A DNA stretch of 24,572 nt from JANWHZ01 sp964527385 (GTDB lineage: Bacteria; Patescibacteriota; Saccharimonadia; Saccharimonadales; UBA4665), in the NCBI GenBank assembly GCA_964527385.1, contig CAZGPZ010000007.1, positions 1 through 24,572 of the forward strand, read 5' to 3'. A model generated the notes under the pieces. It saw only the letters and a list, made by a program, of their open reading frames with translations, ran no database searches and was not told where the DNA came from. Shown here in pieces: positions 1 to 7,565 of this stretch. Position 1 is the first letter of the stretch, and each line of letters begins with the position of its first letter. A program made the position numbers and the translations under genes.

Positions 1-2
1 CA

Positions 3-95
3 GATGTGGCGCGATGCCTAATATATACCCTTGACCTGCCGAAGAACATGGAAGTCAGTGAAATTGTTATCAACCGGAAGCAGGCAAAGGTATGA
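3..95 (+). CDS. Short-chain dehydrogenase/reductase (SDR), C-terminal fragment
   Basis: The frame is open from the window edge to a TGA at 93-95. It ends in DVARCLIYTLDLPKN followed by MEVSEIVINRKQ. This matches the C-terminal tail of classical SDR oxidoreductases of the YdfG type, where a DVA..v.yaL..P segment is followed by a short strand with a V-E-I-I-I pattern. Only about 30 residues are present, so the Rossmann glycine motif and catalytic Tyr-Lys lie outside the window and the substrate cannot be told. It runs the same way as the methyltransferase gene 25 nt downstream and is probably its operon neighbour. The family assignment rests on the tail alone. Confidence 0.6.
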   Translation, partial: DVARCLIYTLDLPKNMEVSEIVINRKQAKV

Positions 96-120
96 GCGAT
101 AAGTCCTTGAGGTGGTTTTC

Positions 121-741
121 ATGAACAGCAATAACCAGCAGACGCTTAAGTCGTACGATGACCATGTACGGGAGTACATCGATGGTACTCCCCAGGAAGC
201 AACTGACGAGTGGAAGACGTGGATGGACGAAAACCTTCGGGCGCTTGATGCGTCGGCAAAAATACTAGAGTTCGGCTCGGCGTTTGGCCGCGATGCAAAT
301 TATATGGAATCACTTGGTTACAGGGTCCAGCGTACCGATGCTAGCCGTGGTTTTGTCGACTTCCTGAGAAAACAAGGACACGACGCGCAATTGCTCGACG
401 CGATTCATGATCCTTTGCCAAGCGGACTGGAGATGATTTTTGCATCCGCGGTACTACTTCATTTTTCACGCGACGAGACGGCGGCAGTTATTAGCAAAGT
501 GTTTGGCGCGCTGAACGACGGCGGGCGGTTTGCCTTCAGCCTAAAAATTGGCGACGGCGAGCAAACGACCGATGCCAAGCTTGGTGCGCCGCGCTTCTTC
601 TGCTATTGGCGAGCGCCAGACATCGAAAAAGTGCTCAAGAACGCCGGCTTTGCTGAGGTAAACATCACCATGGCGGAAGATCACAGGAGCGATAAGCCGT
701 ACTGGTTGCTTATAAATGCCATAAAAGGATCCGCGGTATGA
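121..741 (+). CDS. Class I SAM-dependent methyltransferase
   Basis: The 206-aa product has the SAM-binding motif I, ILEFGSAFGRD (about residues 48-58), then an acidic/Asp segment (YRVQRTDAS) and a motif IV-like DPLPSGLEMIFASAVLLHF. This is the usual order in class I Rossmann methyltransferases. A possible GTG start lies at 112, but GAGG at 109-112 is 8 nt before ATG 121 and would overlap the GTG, so I prefer 121. The substrate is not deducible; the general methyltransferase type includes many small-molecule enzymes. It is the first gene of a chain of four 4-nt ATGA overlaps running into pheT, so its translation is probably coupled to that of the MazG-like gene. Confidence 0.85.
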   Translation: MNSNNQQTLKSYDDHVREYIDGTPQEATDEWKTWMDENLRALDASAKILEFGSAFGRDANYMESLGYRVQRTDASRGFVDFLRKQGHDAQLLDAIHDPLPSGLEMIFASAVLLHFSRDETAAVISKVFGALNDGGRFAFSLKIGDGEQTTDAKLGAPRFFCYWRAPDIEKVLKNAGFAEVNITMAEDHRSDKPYWLLINAIKGSAV

Positions 742-1055
742 GTAGCATCAATGACCTGCGAAAGCGCGCGGTTGGTATAGCTGCGCGCTATGCCGAACTA
801 AACAAGCGGCACGGCACTAAAGCGTGGACCGCGAAAGACCGCATGATGGGGTTTGTCACTGATGTTGGCGAATTGAACGATCTGGTGATGGCGAAGGAAG
901 GTTTGCGGCATGTTGATGACGTGGACGCAAAACTTGCGCACGAACTCAGTGATTGCTTGTGGTCAATCCTGGTATTGGCCGACAACTACAGTGTCGATAT
1001 CGAAGCGGCATTTATGAAAACCATGGATGAACTTGAACAAAGGACCGCAGCATGA
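738..1055 (+). CDS. MazG-like nucleotide pyrophosphohydrolase family protein
   Basis: The 105-aa protein is all-helical in character. It contains VGELNDLVMAKEG (about 43-55) followed by LAHELSDCLWSILVLADNY (about 66-84), resembling the E-x-x-E ... E-x-x-D metal-binding helices of MazG and dUTPase-type (all-alpha NTP-PPase) enzymes. Members hydrolyse nucleoside triphosphates to monophosphates with Mg2+, removing non-canonical or excess NTPs. The first acidic pair is less regular than in canonical MazG, so substrate and even activity are uncertain. The ATG overlaps the TGA of the methyltransferase gene, with an AAAGGA site upstream. The next gene is a deoxyribosyltransferase-like protein, which supports a role in nucleotide housekeeping or salvage. 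Confidence 0.75.
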   Translation: MSSINDLRKRAVGIAARYAELNKRHGTKAWTAKDRMMGFVTDVGELNDLVMAKEGLRHVDDVDAKLAHELSDCLWSILVLADNYSVDIEAAFMKTMDELEQRTAA

Positions 1056-1501
1056 GCAAGTACGACTACATTGTCGCTGGGCGGTGGCGTGACCATGGCA
1101 AAGTCAAAGCAGTTGTTGATGCTTTGCGTGCCGCAGGCAAAACGGTATATTGCTTCCTTGATAACGAATATGATGGCGACGGCATCAAGCAGACACTCGC
1201 GCCAGAACCAGCACAGCTCGTGAAAAACCACGTCGAAGATGTTGACAACTGGCAAACGAATCCGACGTTCCGGAGTATGTTCGAGAATGACATGAGCGGC
1301 TTGCGCGATGCGGAAGCGTTCGTGGTCGTGATGCCCGCCGGCTTGAGCGCGCACATGGAACTTGGCGCGGCGTACGGCATGGGCAAGAAGTGTTACGCGA
1401 TTGGCGAACCAGAAAAAATTGAGACGTTGTACCTGATGCTCGACGGTATCTACTCCGATGTACAATCATTCATTGGCGCAAAAGAAGGCATAGCGGCATG
1501 A
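1052..1501 (+). CDS. Nucleoside 2-deoxyribosyltransferase-like protein
   Basis: The 149-aa product begins with YDYIVAGRWRD, a beta strand and loop typical of the flavodoxin-like deoxyribosyltransferase fold. It carries the signature FVVVMPAGLSAHMELGAAYG (about 90-109), with Glu103 at the position of the family's catalytic glutamate and a following GKKCYAIG strand. Such enzymes exchange bases on deoxynucleosides or hydrolyse the N-glycosidic bond of nucleotides (DNPH/RCL relatives). Which of these applies cannot be told from sequence. It overlaps the MazG-like gene by ATGA and has AAAGGA before the start. Together they look like a small nucleotide salvage or sanitising unit. Confidence 0.75.
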   Translation: MSKYDYIVAGRWRDHGKVKAVVDALRAAGKTVYCFLDNEYDGDGIKQTLAPEPAQLVKNHVEDVDNWQTNPTFRSMFENDMSGLRDAEAFVVVMPAGLSAHMELGAAYGMGKKCYAIGEPEKIETLYLMLDGIYSDVQSFIGAKEGIAA

Positions 1502-1833
1502 GCAGTTCACGCGTAAAAATCGTCACGTACGTGCCGGAAGACCATGCAGATGCTATCCGCCAAGCGCTCGGCGATGCTGGCGCTGGCACAATCGGCGAAT
1601 ATACGTTTAACAGCTACACAGTACGTGGTACCGGGCGCTGGCTGCCGTCAGATAAAGCCCACCCCTTCCAAGGCACCGCGGGCAAACTCGAAATAGACGA
1701 CAGTGAAGAGCGGGTAGAAGTAACATGCGATCGAAGCGAGGCAAAGGAAGTGATCGCCCTAGCCAAGAAAGCTCACCCTTACGAGGAACCGGTGTTTGAT
1801 ATTTATCAATTGTTGACAGGGGAAGAGTTATGA
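1498..1833 (+). CDS. NIF3/YqfO middle-domain-like (CutA/PII-like fold) protein
   Basis: The 111-aa protein has the pattern KIVTYVPEDHADAIRQALGDAGAG, then YTFNSYTVRGTGRWLPSDKA, and ends in AKKAHPYEEPVFDIYQL. I recognise this as the stand-alone version of the domain inserted in NIF3/YqfO proteins, often annotated as NGG1p-interacting factor NIF3 or as a structural toxin protein. The conserved HPYEEP segment near the C terminus is the strongest mark. The biochemical role of the single-domain form is not established, though the fold resembles the metal-binding CutA1 and PII proteins. It overlaps both neighbours by 4 nt and directly precedes pheT. Confidence 0.7.
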   Translation: MSSSRVKIVTYVPEDHADAIRQALGDAGAGTIGEYTFNSYTVRGTGRWLPSDKAHPFQGTAGKLEIDDSEERVEVTCDRSEAKEVIALAKKAHPYEEPVFDIYQLLTGEEL

Positions 1834-4550
1834 AAGCTAGCGTGAAATGGATGCAGTGGTATGCACAGGACTCGGCGGCGCTCCAGGCGCCGATAGGCGA
1901 GCTGGCGCAGAAAATCGGCGCGCAACTCGGTGCCATAGAAAAAACTGAAAACCTTGGCGAAAAATACAAAGGCATCATTATTGCCAACGTTGTGTCGGTC
2001 AAAGACCACGAGAATTCCGATCATCTGCACATCGTCATGATCGACGACGGTGGTGTGGCTCAAAATGTCCCACGAGACGATAACGGGCATGTCCAAGTAG
2101 TGTGCGGTGCTAATAACTTATACGAAGGGATGCTAGTGCCGTGGTTGCCACCCGGTGCTGTGGTACCCGAAACGATCGGCAAAGAGCCGTTTGTGCTCGA
2201 GGCGCGCGAAATGCGGGGTGTCATGAGTAACGGTATGCTGGCCAGCGCCCGTGAGTTGGCACTCGGGACTGACCATACCGGCATCGTTGATCTCACACCC
2301 GACCGTCATCCCCGCGAAGGCGGGAATCCAGCCGAAAAAGGAAGCGCCGAAGGCGCTGCATCATCTACTGGATCCCCGGTCGCAGCCGGGGATGACAAAT
2401 CACCAAAACCGGGTGACGATTTCGCGGCTGTTTACGAGTTGGACGACTATATCATCGACATAGAAAACAAGATGTTCACCCACCGGCCGGATCTTTTCGG
2501 CCAGCTGGGCGTAGCCCGCGAGATTGTCGGCATACAGCAAGAGACATTCCTTAGCCCCGAATGGTACAGTATGGACGCGTCGCTGCCAAAACCAGACGGC
2601 GAGACACTGCCATTTGAAATTCGCAACGAACTTCCCGAATTGGTGCCGCGCTTTACAGCTATTGTTATGCGCGACGTCACGGTCAAGCCGTCGCCGCTTT
2701 GGCTGCAGACGTATCTGTTGCGCGTCGGCGTGCGGCCGATCAGCAATGTCGTTGACCTGACGAACTACTACATGCTGCTTACCGGCCAGCCGCTACATGC
2801 TTATGACTACGATAAGGTCAAGGCACTTAGCGGCGACAAACCAGTCTTGGTTGCAAGGTATCCGCATCAGGGCGAGAAACTGACGCTTTTGAACGGCAAG
2901 ACTATCGAGCCACGTGCCGAAGCAATTATGATCGCGACGGACAAGCAGCCAATCGGCCTGGGCGGCGTGATGGGTGGCGGTGAGACGGAAGTCAGCGACG
3001 AGACTAAGAATGTGATCATCGAGTGCGCCACATTCGACATGTACTCTATACGCCGCACGAGCATGGCACACGGCTTGTTCACCGATGCTGTGACGCGCTT
3101 CAACAAGGGCCAGAGCCCGCTGCAGAATTTAGCAGTACTGGCCAAAATCGTAGAAGATATGAGTAGTTACGCCGGCGGCAAAATAGCCCGCGAACTAATT
3201 GACGACAATCATGTTGCCGGCCGGCAGTGGGTGCATCCTCCAGTGCCTGTAACCACGGGTTATATTAATGATCGGCTCGGCTTGCATTTGTCCGCTGAAG
3301 ACATGAAGCGGCTGCTCGAAAACGTCGAATTCAAAGTGGAACTTTCTGAAGCGTCATCCTCGCGTATGCGGGGATCCAGCGAAAAAGACATCGCCGAAGG
3401 CGGTGGATCCTCTGACTGGATTCCCAGTCAAGCTGGGAATGACGATACAGTACTGACCATCACGGCACCATTCTGGCGAACGGACATTGAGCTCCGCGAA
3501 GACATCGTGGAAGAAATTGGCCGGCTATACGGCTATGACCATTTGCCACTTGATTTGCCACTCAGGACTGTCGCGCCGGCACCCAAAGACGAGCTACTCA
3601 CGCTCAAATCTGCTATTCGTGAAAAACTCGTGAAAAGCGGCGCCAACGAAGTATTGACCTACAGCTTTGTGCACGGCAATTTGCTCGAGAAAGCCGGCCA
3701 AAACAAACTAGAGGCATTCCAAATTAGCAACGCGATCAGCCCCGACCTGCAGTATTACCGTCTAAGCCTGACACCAAGCTTGCTTGACCGCGTACACCCA
3801 AACGTCAAGGCAGGCTACGATGCATTCGCGCTATTTGAGCTGGGCTTTGTGCACCACAAAGGTTTTATGGACGAAGCAGACGCCAATGTGCCACTTGAGG
3901 ACTTGCATGTATCCCTGGTGTTTGCAGCTACTGACAAAGCCATGCAGAAAGATGCTGGCGCTGACTACTATGAAGCGCGCAAATACCTGGAAACTGTCTT
4001 GCCGGAAGTCGTGCCTATGCTCGTCCCGCTTAAGGAATTTGATTTCAAGGGCGACGTGCCAGGCATGCAGATGTGCGCGCCGTACGAGCCGAACCGCAGC
4101 GCGGTTATCGTCTGGAATGATTTGGCGTGGGGTGTGGTCGGGGAATTCAAGCAATCAGTTATAAAAGCGCTGAAGCTCCCGGCCCATGCAGCAGGATTTG
4201 AACTCGGCTTGGAAGTTATCCGGAATGCACCGGCCAAAAAGTATCAAGCATTGCCACGCTTCCCGAAAGTGGAGCAAGACATTTGCTTGAAGGTGCCTGC
4301 GGTCACGACGTACCGGCAAGTGCAGGAATTTGCCGCGCAAAAAATAGATGCGTTGAAGCCTGCGCAAACGACGTTTGCATTACGCCCGATTGATATTTAC
4401 CAGCGCGAGGACGACCGCGAACACAAGCAGATCACCTTGCGTCTCAGCATCGCTAGCTATGAAAAGACCATGACCGACAGTGAAGTCGCCAAATTGCTTG
4501 ACGATGTTGCCGCGGCAGCGAGAGACGTGCTCCACGCAGAAAGGATTTGA
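1830..4550 (+). CDS. pheT: Phenylalanyl-tRNA synthetase beta subunit, with two repeat-derived insertions
   Basis: The 906-aa protein is the beta chain of the alpha2-beta2 enzyme that charges tRNA-Phe in the cytoplasm. Domains in order: an OB-fold tRNA-binding domain (about 40-155), B3/B4 editing domain (about 215-400, with RPISNVVDLTNYYMLLTGQP), B5 (about 475-580, ending FWRTDIELREDIVEEIGRLY), catalytic-like core, and a C-terminal FDX-ACB domain (ALPRFPKVEQDICLKVP). It is longer than the usual ~800 residues. About 61 extra residues come from two palindromic elements at 2305-2396 (residues ~159-189, between OB and B3/4) and 3353-3443 (residues ~508-538, inside B5). GGGGAAG precedes the ATG, which overlaps the upstream stop. 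The partner gene pheS is not in the window. Confidence 0.97.
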   Translation: MKASVKWMQWYAQDSAALQAPIGELAQKIGAQLGAIEKTENLGEKYKGIIIANVVSVKDHENSDHLHIVMIDDGGVAQNVPRDDNGHVQVVCGANNLYEGMLVPWLPPGAVVPETIGKEPFVLEAREMRGVMSNGMLASARELALGTDHTGIVDLTPDRHPREGGNPAEKGSAEGAASSTGSPVAAGDDKSPKPGDDFAAVYELDDYIIDIENKMFTHRPDLFGQLGVAREIVGIQQETFLSPEWYSMDASLPKPDGETLPFEIRNELPELVPRFTAIVMRDVTVKPSPLWLQTYLLRVGVRPISNVVDLTNYYMLLTGQPLHAYDYDKVKALSGDKPVLVARYPHQGEKLTLLNGKTIEPRAEAIMIATDKQPIGLGGVMGGGETEVSDETKNVIIECATFDMYSIRRTSMAHGLFTDAVTRFNKGQSPLQNLAVLAKIVEDMSSYAGGKIARELIDDNHVAGRQWVHPPVPVTTGYINDRLGLHLSAEDMKRLLENVEFKVELSEASSSRMRGSSEKDIAEGGGSSDWIPSQAGNDDTVLTITAPFWRTDIELREDIVEEIGRLYGYDHLPLDLPLRTVAPAPKDELLTLKSAIREKLVKSGANEVLTYSFVHGNLLEKAGQNKLEAFQISNAISPDLQYYRLSLTPSLLDRVHPNVKAGYDAFALFELGFVHHKGFMDEADANVPLEDLHVSLVFAATDKAMQKDAGADYYEARKYLETVLPEVVPMLVPLKEFDFKGDVPGMQMCAPYEPNRSAVIVWNDLAWGVVGEFKQSVIKALKLPAHAAGFELGLEVIRNAPAKKYQALPRFPKVEQDICLKVPAVTTYRQVQEFAAQKIDALKPAQTTFALRPIDIYQREDDREHKQITLRLSIASYEKTMTDSEVAKLLDDVAAAARDVLHAERI
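2305..2396 (+). repeat. Palindromic repeat element 1 inside pheT (VIPAKAGIQ-type)
   Basis: This 92-bp element starts GTCATCCCCGCGAAGG and ends CCGGGGATGAC. The outer ~28 bp of each side form an imperfect inverted repeat (GTCATCCCCG... with ...GATCCCCGG...GGATGAC). Each arm is itself a small palindrome (ATCCCC-N8-GGGAAT on the left, ATCCCC-N10-GGGGAT on the right), and a GCGCC-GAA-GGCGC hairpin sits between them. In pheT it is read as RHPREGGNPAEKG..., while the +1-shifted frame reads VIPAKAGIQPKKEAP, a motif often met in spurious ORFs of repeat-rich bacterial genomes. No stop is introduced. Confidence 0.9.
3353..3443 (+). repeat. Palindromic repeat element 2 inside pheT (same family)
   Basis: This 91-bp element starts GTCATCCTCGCG and ends CAAGCTGGGAATGAC. 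The left arm is ATCCTC-N8-GGGGAT and the right arm ATTCCC-N9-GGGAAT, with a TCGCCGAAGGCGG core like that of element 1. It is read as SSSRMRGSSEKDIAEGG..., a different codon phase from element 1: the element's first G is codon position 3 here and position 2 in element 1. It falls in the loop between LLENVEFKVEL and VLTITAPFWRTDI of the B5 domain. Confidence 0.88.
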
Positions 4551-4551
4551 C

Positions 4552-5298
4552 ATGGCACAGGCGCAGGTTCAAACGGTCCAACTTGCCGGTGGTCCGGTGG
4601 AACTTGAATACCGCTTGGCGCCGGACATGGTGGTCTTCAGCCATGGCTTCGGCGTCGGGCGCGACGCCATGGGCATGTTTACGTCGATAGTTGACGGACT
4701 GCCCGATGAGTGCGGATACGTGCTCTTTGGCTTTAACGAGATAGAAAACGGTATGACGAGGTTGTCCAGTATAGAAAAGCAAGTTGAAAGGCTGCGACAA
4801 GTTATCGCCTGGACGCGCGCCCAAGCTGGCGTCAAGCGGCTGATGATCGTCGCGCATTCCAAGGGCTGTACCATAGCCGCGCTTGTTATGCCCGAAAACG
4901 TGCACAGTGTCATTTTATTGGCTCCTCCACTGCACATTGGCAGTGGCTTGCGTCAACGTTTTACGACCCGGCCAGGGACTGTGCGGCGTGGCAGCACTTG
5001 GATCGTGCCGCGCTCTGACGGTTCAACGAGTTTGATCGACGATGCGGTATTTGACGAAATGGATACCATCGACGGTGAAAAAGTTATTACGGCATATGCA
5101 CGCAAGCAGCCGCTATATATCATTGCTGCCGGTGATGACGGTGTTTTACCTGGGCAAGATTACTCACGCGTAGCAGCCATTCCTGGCACAACGTTTACTC
5201 TTATAGAAAATGCAAGCCACAACTTTGATGGCGTTTCGCGGAAGACATTGGTGGCCAAGGTGCGCGAATACGTAACGGAAGCATTCAGGAACAAGTGA
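4552..5298 (+). CDS. Alpha/beta-hydrolase fold protein
   Basis: The 248-aa protein has strand-loop MVVFSHGFGVGRDAMG (oxyanion HGFG, residues 31-34), the nucleophile elbow VAHSKGC with Ser103, a candidate acid at Asp195/Asp196 (AAGDDGVLPG) and His223 in NASHNFDG. This completes a Ser-Asp-His triad in the correct order. The elbow H-S-K-G departs slightly from GxSxG. An upstream in-frame ATG at 4480 lies inside pheT; AAAGGA seven nt before ATG 4552, just after the pheT stop, decides the start. It has no signal peptide, so it is probably a cytoplasmic esterase or acyl hydrolase of unknown substrate. It overlaps the next gene by 4 nt. Confidence 0.85.
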   Translation: MAQAQVQTVQLAGGPVELEYRLAPDMVVFSHGFGVGRDAMGMFTSIVDGLPDECGYVLFGFNEIENGMTRLSSIEKQVERLRQVIAWTRAQAGVKRLMIVAHSKGCTIAALVMPENVHSVILLAPPLHIGSGLRQRFTTRPGTVRRGSTWIVPRSDGSTSLIDDAVFDEMDTIDGEKVITAYARKQPLYIIAAGDDGVLPGQDYSRVAAIPGTTFTLIENASHNFDGVSRKTLVAKVREYVTEAFRNK

Positions 5299-7049
5299 GC
5301 AAGAAATATTTCTTAGCTAGCGTTGTTATTGTCGCCCTGCTATTCGCCTCGTCGTCGCGAGTGGCTGCAGATACCTATGCTTTTACGGTCACCGATTTCT
5401 CGGCTGATTATTATTTGACGAATGCTGACCCGCAAGGGCAGATGCATGTCGTCGAGAAAATCAGCGTCGACTTTACCGATAATAACCACGGCATTTTGCG
5501 CGCGATCCCGGATTCTTACAAGAATCAATCGCTCGCGGTTCATATCAACAGTGTTTCATCCACGACAGGCGCGCCGGCAGAATACACGTCTTACAAAGAA
5601 AACAGCAACGAGGTGCTGAAGGTTGGCGACCCGGACAAAACCGTCACCGGCAAGCAGGAATACACCATCGACTACAACCTCCAGAATGTCATCACATTCT
5701 ATAACGACCACGACGAGCTGTATTGGGACGTGAACGGCGACCAATGGAACCAGCCGTTCACCAAAGTCCACGTCACGGTGCACGTTCCGCCCGGCTTGCG
5801 CGTGGCGGTGCCGCCCGCTTGCTTTACCGGCGCGTTCGGTTCCACCGACAGCAAAGATTGCTCGGCAAGCCAGGGTGAAGGGCGAATTTTGGCAAGCGCT
5901 TCAAACCTTGCACCGGGTTTTACTTTAACCTTCGTCGTCGGCTTTGCCAAAGGGTATTTCCACCCGGTGCAATTCTCTGACATATGGCACGACTACGTTG
6001 GCTATGTGCTTGGATTTGTAATTCCTGCCGTTCTTATTGGTGGGGCGGGTTGTATCTGGTGGTGGAAACGCGGGCGCGACGCGAAAGGTATGGGCGTCAT
6101 TATCCCGCAATATGACGCGCCGGACGGCATGACGCCACTGGAAGTGGGAGCGTTGGTTGATTTCAAAGTTGACAACCGCGACCTGACGGCGACAATTATC
6201 AGCTTGGCTATCCGCAAATACTTGAAGATCGTAGAAGACGACGATAAAAAATTACTGGTCATCAATCACAAAAGTTACCATCTTGAATTGGTAAACAAAG
6301 ATTGGAGCGCGCTGAACGCTTGGGAGCAGGAACTCATGGGCGGCCTGTTTGGGGCGCTCGGCGAGAACACGAGTGTCCGGTTGGCTGATATGGCGACGAA
6401 GCTACAAACGGAGGCGAAAAGCATCAAGCGGCTAGTGGAACAGTCGCTTACCGACCGTGGGTACTTTGTAACGAACCCCATGAAATATATATCTGTCACC
6501 ATGGGCGCAATGGTACTGGTTGGGTTGGCCGTTATTTGGAACGTGCCAGTCGCGCGCCAAGGCACGATCTTGTGGGGCGCCGTTCTGGGCGGAGCTATAT
6601 TCGGCATTTTTTATCATTTCATGGCTGCACATACGGCGAAGGGCGTGGCAGCAAACGAACACATCCTAGGCCTCAAGCTATATCTTGAAGTGGCTGAGAA
6701 GGACCGGCTCAATATGCTGCAGGGCCCGGACGCCCGGTACGCTCCACGAACTGATGCCCCGTCACAAACAATCGAGTTGTTCGAGAAGTTGCTGCCATAT
6801 GCCATAGCCCTGAAGGTCGAAAAGAGATGGGCCAAGAAATTCGAACATATCTACACATCGCCGCCCGATTGGTACGCGGGCAACTACACTGCCTTTAGCG
6901 CCGGTTATCTTGTTGGTTCGCTCGGCTCGGGCTTCAATACGGCTATGGTCAGCAGTTTCAGCCCGCCCCGAAGCGCCAGCGGCAGCGGTTTCGGCGGCGG
7001 CGGTTTTGCGGGCGGAGGCGGTGGTGGTGGAGGCGGTGGTGGCTGGTAA
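5295..7049 (+). CDS. DUF2207-family membrane protein with glycine-rich tail
   Basis: The 584-aa product starts at a GTG (AGGA six nt upstream) overlapping the previous stop. It has a Sec signal peptide (residues 1-25, cleavage near RVAAD-TYAF), an extracytoplasmic beta-rich DUF2207 region (about 30-225), a membrane helix (about 236-256), a cytoplasmic segment with the winged-helix-like part DLTATIISLAIRKYLKIVE, a two-helix hairpin (about 398-442), and a glycine-rich C terminus (about 559-584) ending in a run of glycines and Trp. DUF2207 proteins are widespread in Gram-positive and CPR bacteria and their function is unknown. The tail pattern F-x-G-G-G-x-x-x-G-G-G is typical of the family's end and is not evidence of a collagen-like protein. 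Confidence 0.88.
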   Translation: MSKKYFLASVVIVALLFASSSRVAADTYAFTVTDFSADYYLTNADPQGQMHVVEKISVDFTDNNHGILRAIPDSYKNQSLAVHINSVSSTTGAPAEYTSYKENSNEVLKVGDPDKTVTGKQEYTIDYNLQNVITFYNDHDELYWDVNGDQWNQPFTKVHVTVHVPPGLRVAVPPACFTGAFGSTDSKDCSASQGEGRILASASNLAPGFTLTFVVGFAKGYFHPVQFSDIWHDYVGYVLGFVIPAVLIGGAGCIWWWKRGRDAKGMGVIIPQYDAPDGMTPLEVGALVDFKVDNRDLTATIISLAIRKYLKIVEDDDKKLLVINHKSYHLELVNKDWSALNAWEQELMGGLFGALGENTSVRLADMATKLQTEAKSIKRLVEQSLTDRGYFVTNPMKYISVTMGAMVLVGLAVIWNVPVARQGTILWGAVLGGAIFGIFYHFMAAHTAKGVAANEHILGLKLYLEVAEKDRLNMLQGPDARYAPRTDAPSQTIELFEKLLPYAIALKVEKRWAKKFEHIYTSPPDWYAGNYTAFSAGYLVGSLGSGFNTAMVSSFSPPRSASGSGFGGGGFAGGGGGGGGGGGW

Positions 7050-7095
7050 TTTGCGTTAGCCACACGAAACTATTTGGTATTTGACCGCCGCCATT

Positions 7096-7101
7096 TATAA
7101 T
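7096..7101 (+). promoter_or_regulatory. -10 box of the NUDIX gene, leaderless configuration
   Basis: TATAAT is exact and lies 7 nt before the ATG at 7109. Transcription would start at or next to the A of the start codon, and no Shine-Dalgarno is present. A -35 is not obvious (TTTGGT at 7073-7078, 17 nt upstream, is weak). Confidence 0.65.
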
Positions 7102-7108
7102 TACTGGC

Positions 7109-7549
7109 ATGAGAAGAGCAGTGAGGGCCATTGTCTTCCGGGGCAACGACTTGCTCGTTATGAAGCGGGACAAGTTCGGCAAGAAGTACGCGACGCTACC
7201 TGGCGGGGGCATGGAAATCGGCGAGCCGGTGGAGCATGCATTGCTTCGTGAACTGGGCGAGGAAACGGGGATTCAGATCGGCGATGCACGGCTTGTATTC
7301 ATCGAGCACGCTGGCGAACCATATGGCGATCAATATATCTACCTCGCCAATTATGTGGGTGGCGAGCCGCAGCTTGATCCGCGTTCGGTCGAATCCAGCA
7401 TCAGCCAAATGGGCAAGAACCTCTATGAGCCGGCTTGGCTACCCCTATCCGAATTGGCAGCGTGCGAGTTTATTTCACCGAAGGTCAAGCAGGCGATACT
7501 TGGTTGTGTCCAGCGCGGGTTTCCGGCACAGCCGGTAGATATTTCATAA
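7109..7549 (+). CDS. NUDIX hydrolase
   Basis: The 146-aa protein carries a perfect NUDIX box: G33-x5-E39-x7-R47-E48-L-x-E51-E52-x-G54-I, within LPGGGMEIGEPVEHALLREL and GEETGI. The box binds the divalent metal used to cleave nucleoside diphosphates linked to another moiety X. N-terminal VRAIVFRGNDLLVMKRD is the standard first strand pair. The rest gives no clear substrate signature (ADP-ribose, oxidised NTP and others remain possible). ATG 7109 has a TATAAT box 7 nt upstream and no ribosome site, so translation is probably from a leaderless mRNA. The FKBP gene follows 16 nt downstream and may share the transcript. Confidence 0.93.
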   Translation: MRRAVRAIVFRGNDLLVMKRDKFGKKYATLPGGGMEIGEPVEHALLRELGEETGIQIGDARLVFIEHAGEPYGDQYIYLANYVGGEPQLDPRSVESSISQMGKNLYEPAWLPLSELAACEFISPKVKQAILGCVQRGFPAQPVDIS

Positions 7550-7565
7550 CCTAAAAGGAGTAATG

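Noticed and set aside
92..124. 10-codon ATG frame overlapping the SDR stop as a leader peptide
   Set aside because: Such a short frame is expected by chance, has no composition signal, and the methyltransferase has its own ribosome site.
986..1465. 159-codon minus-strand open frame
   Set aside because: Opposite the deoxyribosyltransferase-like gene, which has a clear family motif and coupled overlaps on both sides.
2251..2463. 70-codon ORF containing VIPAKAGIQ
   Set aside because: It is the out-of-frame reading of palindromic element 1 inside pheT, a well-known source of spurious ORFs.
6955..7046. Glycine-rich tail of the DUF2207 protein as a collagen-like or phase-variable repeat
   Set aside because: Glycine-rich C termini are usual for this family, the codons are varied and there is no Gly-X-Y periodicity.
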